Shown: positions 25,001 through 37,048 of the stretch, piece after piece
How positions within the stretch are numbered: the stretch's first letter is position 1
How the letters are laid out: each line of letters starts with the position of its first letter
From: Mugil cephalus
Taxonomy: Eukaryota > Chordata > Actinopteri > Mugiliformes > Mugilidae
Assembly (NCBI RefSeq): GCF_022458985.1
Contig: NC_061785.1
Location: 4,640,204-4,704,203 of the forward strand
Direction: 5' to 3'
DNA: 64,000 bases
The notes under the pieces: model-generated
Database searches by the model: none
Told to the model about the DNA's origin: nothing
What the model saw: the letters and a program-made list of their open reading frames with translations, nothing else
Made by a program: the position numbers and the translations under genes

Positions 25001-28000
25001 GGAAATTTCACCCAGGTTGTGTCGTGCAAATGTTTGTGATGTGTTCCATATAAATATCGACCGATACAGATTTATTATTTTTTTTACATCAGCCTTCCTA
25101 ATTTTCCTGAGTTGATATTTGGAGCCGATGCTGCTTTTTTTTCTCCTTCCATTTACATGATAAAAAATGACACGTTGATAACAAATGTTAGTCAGAAATG
25201 TGAAGGGGCATCATGTGTACACAACACATTTTCTGTGTATAACAGAATCAGAACATATGTTAGACACACGGCCAACAACCTAATTGCGTATCAGCCAATG
25301 CCAATACTAGTAAGAAAAATAAAAATTGATTCGAAAATTGGTGGAGATGGAGAAGCTGTATCGTCGAGACACATTACATTTTTTCTGGAGTCGAATTGAC
25401 AAAGAAGTGCAACTATAAATACTCAACAGTACCTACGATGACTGGATATATTTGTCCTTTGAAATTTTTCTTAAACCCTGTTCGCATGGAATTAATTTTA
25501 TCTGTGTAACTAATTTGTAGTGTAACTTTTATTTTGTAAAATTACTGACATGGCCTATTGGCGCAGAATTAAGATCATAGATGGACTATTATTGCAAATT
25601 ATACTACTGTGACCATAGGGCTAAAGATTGAGAGTAAAATGTTCATTGATGAGACTTTGAAAAATACACCGACAGCAACTGAATGAGTCTCTAATGACTT
25701 TGTTTGCCTTCTGATTGGTCGGCTTAACCACCAATCAGAGAGCTCCCCCCTTTCTATTAAGCCTCCACTTCCTGTGTTACTGTTAGAAAAACCGTTTCCA
25801 TGCTGGGATCTATTCCCATTGGGGAAAAATGTTGACTTGATTAGTCTACTGCAACGCGTCATTGTTGTTTTTTAAGAACGTCTAAAACAAACATTTAACA
25901 CCTGCAGGAAAAATAACCATGAATAAAACCTAAAAAAAAGGTCTAATTTAGACTCTTGTTACATGTTTTCACCATTTTCCTGTGGGAATGGACCCCTGCT
26001 TGGTGAGCGTTTCTCCAAATTAGCAGTAAAATAAGAAGTCAGGACTCAAAGTGTAGGAGCCCTCAGCAGAACACAACAGAATCGATGTTGGTGTCTCCTG
26101 TGGTTTTACTGGCTGCTGCTGCTGCTGCTGCATCACTGCGCGCGGGTTAAGATTTATGTCGGCTGACGGCTGCTTCTCCCCATCAGATCACAGGGAACCT
26201 GGTGAAGAGCAAGCTGAAGGTGGCAGAACAGTACGTCCACGTCCTCCCCATGAACACCGAGGTCACCGTGGACGGAGTCCGAGTCGTCCTCCTGGACGCC
26301 AACCAGTGAGTCGGCCGTGACGTCAGCGAGCGATCAGCTGCTTAGTATTGGTCACACTTTGTGTGTTTGCGCGTGCGCGTCTGTCGTCCGTTGCGAAGAA
26401 GCCGGGACATCGATCGGATTCGGCTGCTTGTTAACAGCTGGTTCAAAAGGACACGGCGGAGTCGGTTTGCACAGACGATAACACCCGATGGATTAATGTG
26501 GAACGTGCTGCTTAATTCAAACTGATGCCGCAGTGTTTAAATGAAAGTCAAATATCTTGTTAAATTTAATAATAGAATATGAGAATGTAATAAACCAACA
26601 AATGCAGCAAACACAAGTACTCACAAACATGCCCATTTTCGCATAGTATAGTGACTATTTCTCTCAAAACTAAAAAAGAAGATAATGGAAAAAATACTAG
26701 GGAGGCGCTGATTGTGAAATTCTGTGCCGATACCGATGTTTAAAATAACAATTTGACCGATGACACGTTTTTGTTCTTTATTTACGCAGTTTTTAAGTCG
26801 TTCATCTCTTCATCCCAATGAGCACAAATTCAAGTAAAAAAAACAAATTAAAACAACCTTTTATGTCATTGTGACCTTTTAATATCAGCTTTAATTCACA
26901 TGAAGTTCTTTTCTTAAAAATAACTTTCTCAGCTAATTCTCAATGACACTCTTTATACAGTTTTACATTCCCCAACAAACTAATTTCACTGGTTTTAGCC
27001 TGATATAGAACAATGAGAAGATACTTTAAAAAAACAAACTAACTCAACTTTATTTAAAGTGCTGTACGTGGGTAAAATTAAAGTAAAAACAACAAACTAA
27101 ATACAAATCAAATAGCTACTGAGGAACTCTGGGATCTAGATCACGAGGGGATTGAAGGGTAAAAAGTCCAATATCCAAATAAAAAAAGACATCTGGTTTG
27201 GTCTTCCTCTGTTTATGACTTAAACTGGTGTGTCCCAGTTACCTGATACCTTCAAAATAAAAGCACTAACAATTCAAAACAAACAGAATTGTTTTGTTTT
27301 TGTTTTTATAAACCTAAATGGAGAAAAACAAAAAAATAAGAAGTCCCTGAGAAACCACTGAGAAAGAAACTCTAGCTACTCTTCATCAAATCCATAAATA
27401 CTCACAGTTGTTTATTTGTGTTTGCTGCATTTATTGGTTTAGTAAAGTCTCATATCATCAATTAAATTTAATAAGAAGAAAGTTGACTTTCCATTAAAAA
27501 CAACAACAACTGCTGCAGCATCAGCTCATCTCTGCTCACTCACAGACACTTTAAAGTATCTGGTGTTATTGTCCGTGCAAAGTGACTCTGTGGTGTTGTA
27601 TATGTGTGACAGTAATCGGAGATTAAGTTACTTTCACCAAGAACAACTGGAAATGTGGATTTTGTGTTCTCAGTAGGTCTTATTTTATGCAGTGTTGCTC
27701 ACGTACACATCCGGTAGAAGGTGAATGCCAAGAATAAACTAAACGCTAACTACTACTATATATTGTAACTGAACACCTAAAGAAAGCTGCACCACGCTAC
27801 ATGTTTCCTTAAATTACTTGTTATTTTGAAAGGTACAGAGGCAAAATATTACTATTATTTTTTTTTTTTTCCAATGCCTGCAAAAAATAGTGCATTACAG
27901 GAACTTTTGTAACGTGTTCCTCCCAACACTGAAGTTCACTAGTAGCTTTCCTCCTTTGCTCTCCAGCTCTGTCTCACGTCTCTGTCCTTCCAGTTGTCCC

Positions 28001-31000
28001 GGAGCTGCCATGCTGCTGTTCTTCCTGCCCGACGGACAGACGGTCCTCCACACCGGGGACTTCCGAGCCGACCCGTCCATGGAGACGTACCCGGAGCTGC
28101 TGGGCTGCCGCGTGCAGACGCTGTATCTGGACACCACGTAAGAGCTTCTCGCACTCAGGGTTTGAACGACCCCCGCCCCCCCTGCAAAAATTAAAACTCG
28201 CTTCACGTTTTGAACCTCTCTCTTACAGCTACTGCAGCCCCGAGTACACGTTCCCACGGCAACAAGAGGTCATCAACTTCGCAGCCAGCACGGCCTTCGA
28301 GCTGGTGACACTCAGCCCACGAACACTGGTGGTGTGTGGGTCCTACTCTGTGGGGAAGGAGAAGGTGTTTCTGGGTACGTGTGTGGAAACGAAGCTCCGT
28401 CTAAATATTAGTGATGTCAGGATATATCCTCTGTGCCGATACTTGGAACGTTGGTATCAATCTGATATATGATAATATGCGGCTAGTATCGCCGATACCA
28501 ATACTTTTTCACTTGAAATCTCATGAATTTTGAATAACTTTTTGCCTTTAATTAGTTGATCATGATAAAACACAGGACAATATTTTAGACAAAGATGCCA
28601 GTTTGTGTTAAATATAACAACACAAAACAATTTAACAGTATAAAAAATGAAATAATTCCCCTTTAACTACACAACATTGCTTTAGAAAAAAAAAGAGCAC
28701 ACAGATTGGAAATGACAAACGAAAGGATTGGAAACAGCCGTGCATCACTAGCTGACCTTTACTCGTTGAAAGGACATGTGATACTTGAAATTTGTGGATT
28801 AGTCCGTTTTTGGATAAAAGAGCCGCTTGTGCAGAGGCAAACAGTTCCTCTAGCGTGAATAGCGGTTTGCTTTTGTGCGGCGAGTCTAACTCGATGTTGT
28901 GTTGGCTGAGAGAGAGCAGCAAGCGTTCGTTCCGTAATCACAGCTGCTTCAATAAACTCAGCTTGAAGTGGAAGCTGGAGGAGGAGAAAAAAAAAAAAAA
29001 CTAATTCAATTGACTGTACTCGTTTACTCTGTGCAGAAGAGTGTTTGTACACTCGCAGCTTTACAAGGCTGGAGAGGTGACAACAAACGGCGTCATTTCA
29101 GCTTTTTTCTTTATAAACGTAGCATGTGTAGTTTTATGCAACGTGTTCCAGAGGAGACGTAAACTAAAATAAGCCTCGTCCGTGGCTTCGTTCGCAGCGC
29201 TGGCAGACGTCCTGGGCTCTAAAGTTTGCCTCTCGAGGGACAAATACAACACCATGTGCTGTCTGGAGTCGGAGCAAGTCAGAGAACGCATAACCACCGA
29301 CTGGAAGGCGGCCCAGGTCCACGTGCTGCCCATGATGCAGCTGAATGTCAAAGTAAGTGCTGCGCGTTTTTCTTTAAATCAAAAGACTGTTTTGTTTTCT
29401 ACGTTTCTACTTCGTACTCTACCTTTCCGTTCCCGGCGCTCGGGCCCACGGGGGGAAATATATACGTGGTGACACGGCGTGAGAAGAAGGAGTTTAAAAA
29501 AATAATTGGGGAAATTAAAATTCTCAAGGAGAAGCCGGAGAATTTACATTCGCCGTCTGTGAGACTGCAGATAAGTCGGCATAATTCAGGCTTCGCTGGG
29601 CACAGAAAGGCTGAGCTGGGGGGCGGAGGAAGCAGCACAAGCAGCAGTTTAGGATTTTCATGTGCACGGACTCCGAAAGTGGCGCCATCTTCGATACATT
29701 ATTGCGATAAACTGCAATATTCTACAAGTTCACTGATCAATTTTAAATGCAGCTTAACCTCCTTTGACCTGACCTTTTATTTGCATTTTTAATTTCTTCA
29801 AGGTATTTAGGGGATTATTAGGACCTAAGATGTATAAAAACTAAGCATCATCTTTGAACAGGAAACACAAAATATAAAACTGTTTATTTTAACACCTGAA
29901 CATGGCTGAGCAAAGACAGAATTACAAACAATAAAGTCCCAACGTTCTCAAACTCGCTACTAAACTATTTGTTAAATATTCACATCATACAAAAGTAGAA
30001 ACATTAATAAGCATAAATAAATAAATAAAACTTTGCTACCACTAGATGTCAGACTAAAGCGTCCACCAATGAGGACAAGGGACCCCAAACCGATGGAGAG
30101 ATTACGTAGGGACCCGCTATATGTGTTTTATATTAAATTTGGCTTAGTGCTGTTTATAAATGAGCAGTCGATATTAAGCCGTCTCTCTCATCCCTTTACT
30201 AAAATATGTTGGATTCACATTAATGTGTGTGTAAAGAAATGTAAATTTGTGGGGGAAAATTAAAAAAAGGTATAAAAAATGTCTAATCAACCAAAGATTT
30301 GGTCCCGTATGAGGAGGTTAAAATACATATTGTATATATGTGCATCAGGTGACAGTGATAATTCAAACTTTAATCCAAATGATCCATTTCCAGTTTCTTG
30401 CGCATTTGTCTTTCTTTTTAAATCGATATTAAGACATTTAAAATCAATACAGTATCAGAAGAGAAAATATCGCGATATATATATATTGCCATATCAATAT
30501 TTTTTCCCCACCCTTAGTCACCAATCCTCCTTCTTAAACGCCTAAATACGAAGCCTCTCGGTTTACCTTTTATTTTATCGTCCTCTTCTGTCGTTTCTGC
30601 AGAAGCTGCGTGATCACCTGTCACGCTTCTCGGGACAGTACGATCAGCTGGTGGCCTTCAAGCCGACGGGCTGGACCTTCAGTCAGCAGGCGGAGTCGGT
30701 GGAGGACATCCAGCCTCAGATCAGCGGCAACGTCTCCATCTACGGTACGTCCACCGTCCAGAGACGTGCAACCGACACGAGAGCACAGTTCTGCAAGGTT
30801 AAAGTCATTAATTTGTCTTTCACGGACCAGAAATAGAAACTTATTAGAGTAAATGACCTTGTAATCTTGCCTCATGCTGTGAAAGCTTAATCAAAAAGCC
30901 AGTGATGTGAATGTTGCTCATGTTGTTATTTAGCAAACAGCTCCCTCTTTTGGCAAACCGAGGGAGGGGGGGGTTTGAGAACAGACAACAGCTCAGTGCC

Positions 31001-32498
31001 AGGTTACTTTGACTTAAAATAATTGACAGGATGCTGTGTCTTTGGACCTGGACAGTAGTCTAGCATTGATTTAAATTAAATAAATAAAAATGCTGAGATG
31101 GTGCATGACTCCGGTTTGCGATTACAGACTCGGTTTTCCTCCCCCCCTTGTTTTCAACTGCTTCTGAATAGATCCGTCAGCCATCTGGCTCCTAACCTAC
31201 AATCACCAGCTAGAGGCCTCAGCGATGCACACTAATTTCTTCCTCCTCAGCAGTTTGTGTGCCACTCGGGCGGAAGCCAATTTTGCGCTCGTCCTCCTCC
31301 TCTTCCTCCTTACCCTTCCCAGCCATATGCTCCTACTCCCGCTAATATTGTGCTCTGCACGTGGGAGGGCTCGGCTGTAAACTTGAGCGAGGCCTCACTT
31401 TCAGCGGTGAAGTGAGGACAGAGCAGCAGCAGCCGCCGCTCTCTGCGCCGAGCTCTCTTTTTATTATTATTTCCAATCTGAAACAGCACGGATGAATCAT
31501 TTGATTGTCGACGGCTCGTCGGCGTCGGAGCATCTGGTCCCTCCCGCTTTAAGACTCCTCCGCCGCCCGCCGCTCGTCTCCCTCACAAAGTCAAACATCT
31601 GCCTCCGTGTCAAGTTTTGACCTCGAACCAAATCTTCCCTGGTTTTGATGGAGTCAAATGTTTCTTTATGATTATATTCAGATTAAAAACATCAATCTGG
31701 AAAAACTCCCTCTGGTCCAGTTCTATCCCCTCAGGACTGCACTGATGAATGGAAAAATTTAAAAAATCCACTGGCTTATGAGTCATTTTCAACTACTTTA
31801 GAAGCTATTTGACAAATACTTTTAAAGAATCTGCTTTGTTTTTATTTATGTAGCATCAATAATGATGCATATTTTCTAAAGGTGCTTTACAAAACCCACA
31901 GAGCGAACATGAAGGAAGAAACCTGGAGCATTAAACTCATATCACATCACTCCCGTATCAGCCTGGACCATAAACTAAGAGTCTCAAGTCTTTAAAGTAG
32001 AGAGTGGTGATATTTGATACCACAGATTTCCTGATTTTCTGATGTGATACTGGGCAAAATTCAGGCTGGTATCGGCGATACCGATTCAATACTTCATACA
32101 GAATACAAGAAATCTGTTATTTATTTATCTAAAACTCTGAAGAACTAAAAAATTAAGTAAAATAATAACATTAAAATTGTTGTTTAACTACTAAGAATAG
32201 CAATAAAGTCTTTTCTGATTCTGAACTTTGAGAGAGAAGGGGTGAAGTGGTGCTACTAAGGTCTTTAAGATGGGATGGAGCTAAGTTATGAAATGTGGCT
32301 ACACGCTAACCGCTCGCCTTTCCTCGGACAGGGGTCCCGTACAGCGAACACAGCAGCTTTCTGGAGCTGAAGCGGTTCGTCCAGTGGCTGCGACCTCTCA
32401 AGATCATTCCCACGGTCAACAACGGCAGCTGGGCCGGCAGGAAGGCCATGGAGAAGTGCTTCGGGGAGTGGCTCCGCGAAACCAGAGCTAAACTGTGA
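21651..32498 (+). CDS. dclre1a: DCLRE1A / SNM1A, DNA crosslink-repair 5' exonuclease (9 exons, 922 aa)
   Basis: Exons: 21651-22056, 22647-24002, 24085-24218, 26187-26305, 27994-28137, 28229-28374, 29198-29352, 30603-30744, 32332-32498 (stop TGA). All phases agree. The nuclease resolves interstrand DNA crosslinks in the nucleus. Visible parts: a UBZ4 zinc finger (Cys104, Cys107, His122, Cys126), a long disordered Ser/Asp/Glu-rich middle, a PCNA-binding PIP box (QTDIGVFF, 474-481), and from about residue 583 the metallo-beta-lactamase/beta-CASP nuclease. Its metal-site motifs are HFHSDH (611-616), NHCPGA (His672) and HTGDFR (Asp694); the beta-CASP His lies in YSEHSS (His874). The human protein is 1040 residues; the shortening is in the disordered middle. 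The start fits family length and the basic N-terminus. It is divergent from NHLRC2 and convergent with PLEKHS1. Confidence 0.97.
22076..22600. mobile_element. CACGATACGATAC-type element in DCLRE1A intron 1
   Basis: It begins GACGTCACGATACGATACGT and continues TACATTATTGCAATATTATG, AGTTCACTGAGAGATACATG and TTAATCCAAATTATCCATTT. A second copy with the same order of phrases is at 29690-30515. It fills most of the first intron. Confidence 0.6.
22647..24002 (+). CDS. dclre1a: DCLRE1A exon 2: large disordered exon with the PIP box
   Basis: This 1356-nt exon starts with [19 protein letters not shown] and ends with CPFYKKIPG, both closely conserved in vertebrate SNM1A. Between them the sequence is Ser/Asp/Glu-rich and unlikely to fold. 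It contains SYSPL, which matches a conserved patch in the human protein. At 23660-23683 it encodes QTDIGVFF, a canonical PCNA-interacting box. The region after it (EKEKEE..., [18 protein letters not shown]) is strongly charged. Confidence 0.95.
24085..32498 (+). CDS. dclre1a: DCLRE1A exons 3 to 9: metallo-beta-lactamase and beta-CASP nuclease domain
   Basis: Exon 3 carries the HxHxDH metal motif (HFHSDH). Exon 4 ends in LLDAN and exon 5 begins with HCPGA, so the metal-binding His codon is split across the intron (CA|T). Exon 5 also gives [11 protein letters not shown] and LDTT. Exon 6 gives YCSPEYTFP and [10 protein letters not shown]. Exon 7 gives [13 protein letters not shown]. Exon 8 gives the FKPTGWTFS block. 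Exon 9 gives the beta-CASP motif ([10 protein letters not shown]) and the C-terminus ([11 protein letters not shown]). Nothing catalytic appears lost. Introns 3 (about 2 kb), 4 (about 1.7 kb) and 8 (about 1.6 kb) are swollen by repeats. Confidence 0.95.
25030..25340. mobile_element. TATCGACCGATAC-type element in DCLRE1A intron 3
   Basis: It shares, in the opposite orientation, the interior of the element at 2590-2970: ATATCGACCGATACAG, CTTCCATTTACATGATAAAA and TGTTAGTCAG. The copy is non-autonomous and degenerate. Confidence 0.55.
26540..27492. mobile_element. Element with about 85-bp terminal inverted repeats in DCLRE1A intron 4
   Basis: The left arm (26540-26635) contains GAAAGTCAAATATCTTGTTA and CAACAAATGCAGCAAACACA. 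The right arm (about 27405-27492) contains, on the opposite strand, GGAAAGTCAACTTTCTTC and CAATAAATGCAGCAAACACA. The middle carries a GCCGATACCGATG motif and no reading frame. It is best read as a non-autonomous DNA transposon. Confidence 0.65.
28410..28505. repeat. TATCG-rich repeat remnant in DCLRE1A intron 6
   Basis: AGTGATGTCAGGATATATCC, then TGTGCCGATACTTGGAACGT and GGCTAGTATCGCCGATACCA. Similar remnants are at 10565-10655 and 32005-32095. These are end fragments of the TATCGATACC-type family. Confidence 0.5.
29690..30515. mobile_element. CACGATACGATAC-type element in DCLRE1A intron 7, with internal insertion
   Basis: It shares CGATACATTATTGCGATAAA, AGTTCACTGATCAATTTTAA, TTTAATCCAAATGATCCATT and CCAGTTTCTTGCGCATTTGT with the element at 22076-22600. 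It ends ATCAATATTTTTTCCCCACC. The middle (about 29780-30340) has no counterpart in the other copy and is probably a later insertion. Confidence 0.6.
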
Positions 32499-32766
32499 GC
32501 GGGGTCTGCCAGAACTCATCGGGAGCAAATGTGAAAAAAATCTATTTTAACACCACTCATTTTTCTAACTGTTATTAGAGGAACAATTCACTCTTGGACC
32601 AGTATCGTATTTTTATGCTCTTATGCAAAATGACATGGAAGCTTTTAACAGGACATTGTTTTTCAATTCACTCATCCGTGTTCTGCAAGTGCTGCTCTAG
32701 AAATTCCAATTTTCTTCTCAGTGTTTGTTTGTTTTTTTGTATATAATTAAAACTTTTATGCAGAAG

Positions 32767-32772
32767 AATAAA
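32767..32772 (+). promoter_or_regulatory. Candidate polyadenylation signal for DCLRE1A
   Basis: AATAAA occurs about 270 bases after the DCLRE1A stop codon and is followed by T-rich sequence. The position is reasonable for a 3' UTR end, but the hexamer is frequent in this AT-rich DNA. Confidence 0.45.
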
Positions 32773-34574
32773 TGTTTTAATCATTCTTAATGCCCCTGCT
32801 TCCTTTTCTTTTTTTAAATGCATCATTAATCTGTTGAACTTTTAGAATCAAGACTAACTTGCAAACTCCAAATAGTTTTATATACCGGCTGATGTGTGCA
32901 GGTAAATGAAAGGACATGTAGGGTGAAGAAGAAGAAGTAGAAGCGTCGCTCTTGTGTGTAGGGAGGTGGTTTATCTGTGAGACGGCAGCTTTCCTCAGAG
33001 TCACAGCATGGTTTCCTCCTTTCAAGTCGAATGAATTCACCTTATCTCACCGAGCTGCGTCTGTGTTCGTGTGCGTTCGTTCTTGGTTCCAGACTGAGGG
33101 AAGATATTAATTCTAGATACTGAAGTTCACGTTCCTGTAAAGTCACATCACTTATATAACGCGTGCTTTTAAATTACATCTTATTTCATTAAACCTTTAG
33201 CCTCTTTGTCGTCTCTTCCTGTAGAATAATAAATAAATTATGCTTTAAAACAAGCGATGAACACAAGAAAACTAGCACATCTGTAAAAAATGCTTCCCTG
33301 GAAAGGTAAGGAAAAATTCACCTGCTACCAAGGTTATGGAGGAGGAAAAGAAACCGTAAGAAGGTTTTTCTTTTTAGTTTTACCTCTTATATTTCATTTT
33401 GACAAACTAACACGGACTTAAAACCATCAAATCCAAGTAGGAAATAGTTCAATTTTTCACTGTGAAAACCACAAACATGTTCAATGAACTTAGAATGCAA
33501 ATCTAAAGTGTAAATTTCACAAGCTTAAGTACAAATTTAGGAAACAAAGTTATTTATAACTATTCCCATTGAAATGCAGGAAATGCATCACACATTTTTG
33601 TACAACTATTTACAAAAGTGTAACGATAAGTGATGCATCAGACACGAACCAACATGAGGGCAATAATCAGGAAAAAAAGTGGCGTAAATTCTTTCTAATA
33701 AGTCTAGTTTTATTTGGCCTATCGACACAATTTAAAAACTAGTTTATAGGTTGAAATTAGCACTTTTACAAACATAAAAACAGATTCAGTGACGCCATCA
33801 GACTGTACAACGCCACCGTTTAAATGTTAAAATACTTGTAATAGTGTAAATTGGTCACCTCTACATAGTTTTTACATGTGAATACAGTCTTATACATATT
33901 TCCAGTCTTCATTCTCCTTTTGCATTGTTTATTTTGTTGGTGTGTTAGGTTGATGTCTGAGTATGTTTGTGTGCAAGTTAATGGACACTCAAATTTCCCC
34001 CAGGGGATAAATAAAGTATTTTTCTATTCTATTCTCTTCTTAAATTAGTCATGTGATTTGGACACAATTTGCTGTTTTAAATTCCTCAGGTAAAGATTTT
34101 CACAGCTTTTGTGTGTGTGTGTGTTGAGGCATGCGGTAAAGGAGGGATTTACCTGAGGACTGCAGTTCACAGAGCATGGCTTGATTCATAATGTGAGCAA
34201 AGACGCAGTGGAAAGTAGAATAAATAAAAATAAAATAAAATGAACAGGTGGTGAGTGATACGATCTCCCTCTCGGGATTTATTTTACAGCTGAGTTTGGA
34301 ACAAGCTGAAGATGGAAGGTAACTTTTTTTTTTTCTACTGAGCTGTGAGCAAAATAAAAACTGTACATGGACGACTTGATCCAGATTTGTTCATTTTCTG
34401 TCACAGTTTGTCCTCTGGAGGGCTAATTAAGAATTAACCTAACGAGCATGTCTTTGGACGGGACGGTGGGAGGAAGACAGAGACACAAATTTATTGATAA
34501 ATTCCCCATCATCCTCTCTTCCTTGTTCCTTGTTCCCTTCTCCTTTTTGCACTCTTCCTTCCGGAGGGTTGCAG

Positions 34575-35250
34575 AGGGTGTGAGTGTGACGTCACAGGAA
34601 GCTGAAGTCTCCATGGTTACGGCCACTGAGTGACCGTTAAACATGGAGATTAGCGGCATCAGTTTGAATATAACAGCGTCTAAACTGTAAAATTATTTTT
34701 TTTAAAAAAAAGGTGAAGAGCTGTTGTGCGATTGACTGAACCGACAGATTTGAAAAGCAGTCAGAGATATTTTTTTTTTACAGATATCTGCCAAAGAAAA
34801 GAGAAGTAAATGGATCGCGACATTACGAAGAAACAACTGGAATCCAGGCTCAGAAACCTGGTGTTGTGGTTCACATTTAGTGTCAGGTAATATTAATTTA
34901 TGCTGTATGTTTTTGATGAAGTTACTTCTTAAGTTACGTTGTGGAGGCTGTGTTTGTGATCACTGCTCGTCATCCTTTTAACGCGCTGGCTAACGTTACT
35001 TCTCAGTAAAGCTCTTAGCATTAGCATCTTTTATTTAGCTACATTTATCATAACGGAAATTACCTAAAACTAACTGAAACTAACTGAAACTGAGGCTAAT
35101 CCACTTTTCCAAATCCATACTAGTTTGTATGGATCATTGTCGAGTCCAATTGTCCTTAATTTGACCTGATAATCCACATTTTTCCTGGTCTCGCTGTACT
35201 TAGTGACACATTTCACCGTGTTTTAGCCACTCATGGGGCGTGACGTCATC
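34575..35250 (+). repeat. Long interspersed repeat, copy in the DCLRE1A-PLEKHS1 interval
   Basis: It begins near GTGACGTCACAGGAAGCTGA and ends near CATGGGGCGTGACGTCATCA. Inside are CCATGGTTACGGCCACTGAG, CATTAGCATCTTTTATTTAG and CATTGTCGAGTCCAATTGTC. An inverted relative is at 51800-52310. It has TGACGTCA at both ends and no frame. Confidence 0.65.
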
Positions 35251-35264
35251 ATTCCCCGACTACT

Positions 35265-35415
35265 TTTCCTCTTCCTCCTCTTCCTCCCATGCTTCCTCCT
35301 TCCTCTTTCTTCTTCTCCCCTTTTCTTTCATTTTCCTCCTTCCACTCTTTCTCCATCTCCACGGTCTTCATCTGTTTTTCTTTCTTTTATTTTTTTTTTT
35401 CTTTTCTTTCTACTG
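35265..35415 (+). repeat. Pyrimidine-rich tract
   Basis: About 150 bases are almost entirely C and T (CTTCCTCCTCTTCCTCCC and similar). It is low-complexity and the Ser/Phe-rich frames across it are not coding. Confidence 0.85.
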
Positions 35416-35491
35416 TGACCAAGTCTAAAAGACTGATGATGGATAAACAGAACATATGAGGGTCAACAAGCTTTCATTATAGAATCATTTA

Positions 35492-35706
35492 GTATAGTTT
35501 ACAGTATAGTGAGTATAGTGTACAGTATAGTTTACAGTATGGTGAGTATAGTGTACAGTATAGTTTACAGTATAGTGAGTATAGTGTACAGTATAGTTTA
35601 CAGTATGGTGAGTATAGTGTACAGTGTAGTTTACAGTATAGTGAGTATAGTGTACAGTGTAGTTTACAGTATAGTGAGTATAGTGTACAGTATAGTTTAC
35701 AGTGTG
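35492..35706. repeat. 33-bp tandem repeat, about 6.5 copies
   Basis: The unit is GTATAGTTTACAGTATAGTG, followed by AGTATAGTGTACA, repeated head to tail with only single-base changes (ATAGTG/ATGGTG, ACAGTAT/ACAGTGT). Because 33 is a multiple of three, both strands stay open and give the artefactual peptide repeats seen in translations. Confidence 0.95.
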
Positions 35707-36305
35707 CACATATGAGAATACAATGACGGTGACAATAGTTATATTACACGTTGATATAATCTACGAGTATTTGAGAAATCTCGGGCAGGTTGGAGAATTA
35801 TGCATAACTTTAAGGTAGAAATATACAACATTAAAACAACGAACGGATTTTTAAAATGCACGAATAAAATCAATTAACTGTAAAATATCTCAGAAGCAGA
35901 GCCTGGATTTTGTTATGGGATGTTCTTCAATACAGGAAAAAAAAGTTATTCATGATGCTTTTTTAGCTACACCCCCCTAAATAGGATGCGTTTATTTACA
36001 ATACGGCAAAACCTGAGCATCACAAGGGAAGAACGGCCTTAACCGAGTCGTTCTCGACAATATTTCTGGGGATAAACAATCAAATTTAAAAAAAACACGT
36101 GTGTAGGAATTTTAGTGACTTTTTATTCGTTTTATTCTCCTTTTTCATTGTTTATTTCACGTGCTCTCTATTTATTTTACAGCCGTGACTTACGAGACAC
36201 CTCCTGGTGGAGGTCACACACACTTTCTGATTTCTAAATATAGGAAGTCACGTTCAGGATTTGTTGGCAGATATCAGATGAGCTGCTGCTTTACGTTCAC
36301 TTTGC

Positions 36306-37048
36306 ACTGATCAGACATAACATTATGACCACCTTCCTAATATTGTGTATCGATACCGAGGCCAGTATCAGTGCTGAATCGATACTAGCGTGATTAGATC
36401 AATACTTTTGTTACAGTTTCTCTTCTATACGTCCGTGTTAATGCAAGACCGTGGAGCTTCTCCATCTCCACCTGTAGGAAAAGGTGGATATTGACAGAGG
36501 TTGACACTCAAATCCAAACATCACAGAAGTATCAGGTATATGCTGAAGTATTCAGAAGAGAAAACACTTATACAGGACACAGACTCACTTCTCTGGTGGA
36601 AAATAAATGAGCCAACATTTCCCTCTCTGAGCAGTTTTTATATTTTTTATTACATTGTTGCTTTTGTTTACTGTTTACTTGCTCAGCTGACTTTCTTTTT
36701 CATTGTTGTTATATTTATATTTTTGTTGCTTTTTCTTATTTTGCACAAATGACCCAATTGTGTGTGTAGAAAAAGGGGAATTATTTAATGTCTATACTGT
36801 TGAATCATTTTAAATTGTAATTAGTTGATGGAAACAGGTTTATTTGACTAAAATATTTGTCCTGCGTTTTATTAATAATCATAATCAACTAACTAAAGGC
36901 GAAAAATAAAAAGTTTTTCAGTGACATTTCGGCGATGTATTCATTGGTATCGATTTATTTACTTGATATCGGATTGATACCAAAATTCCCAGTATCGCCC
37001 ACCCCTACTGGAAACGCAGTGGTCATTATGTTACGGCTGGTTGTGTGT
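36306..37048 (-). mobile_element. Tc1-derived element, copy 3, split by a second element
   Basis: The left end (CTGATCAGACATAACATTAT, then GACCACCTTCCTAATATTGTG) is at 36306-36348. The opposite end (GTGGTCATTATGTTACGGCT) is at about 37019-37038. Between them lies a TATCGATACC-type repeat (36349-37006) with its own GATACC and AGTATCGCCCACCCCTA ends. The second element therefore landed inside the first. Confidence 0.75.
36349..37006. mobile_element. TATCGATACC-type interspersed element nested in Tc1 copy 3
   Basis: This is the same family as 1215-1773, with the same ends (TATCGATACC... and ...AGTATCGCCCACCCCTA) and the same interior blocks. Its position inside a Tc1-derived element gives the relative order of insertion. 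Confidence 0.72.

Noticed and set aside
35485-35715. Reading frames with repeated YSIVYSMVSIV-type or HYTVNYTVHYTH-type peptides
   Set aside because: They are translations of a 33-bp tandem repeat and occur on both strands; not genes.
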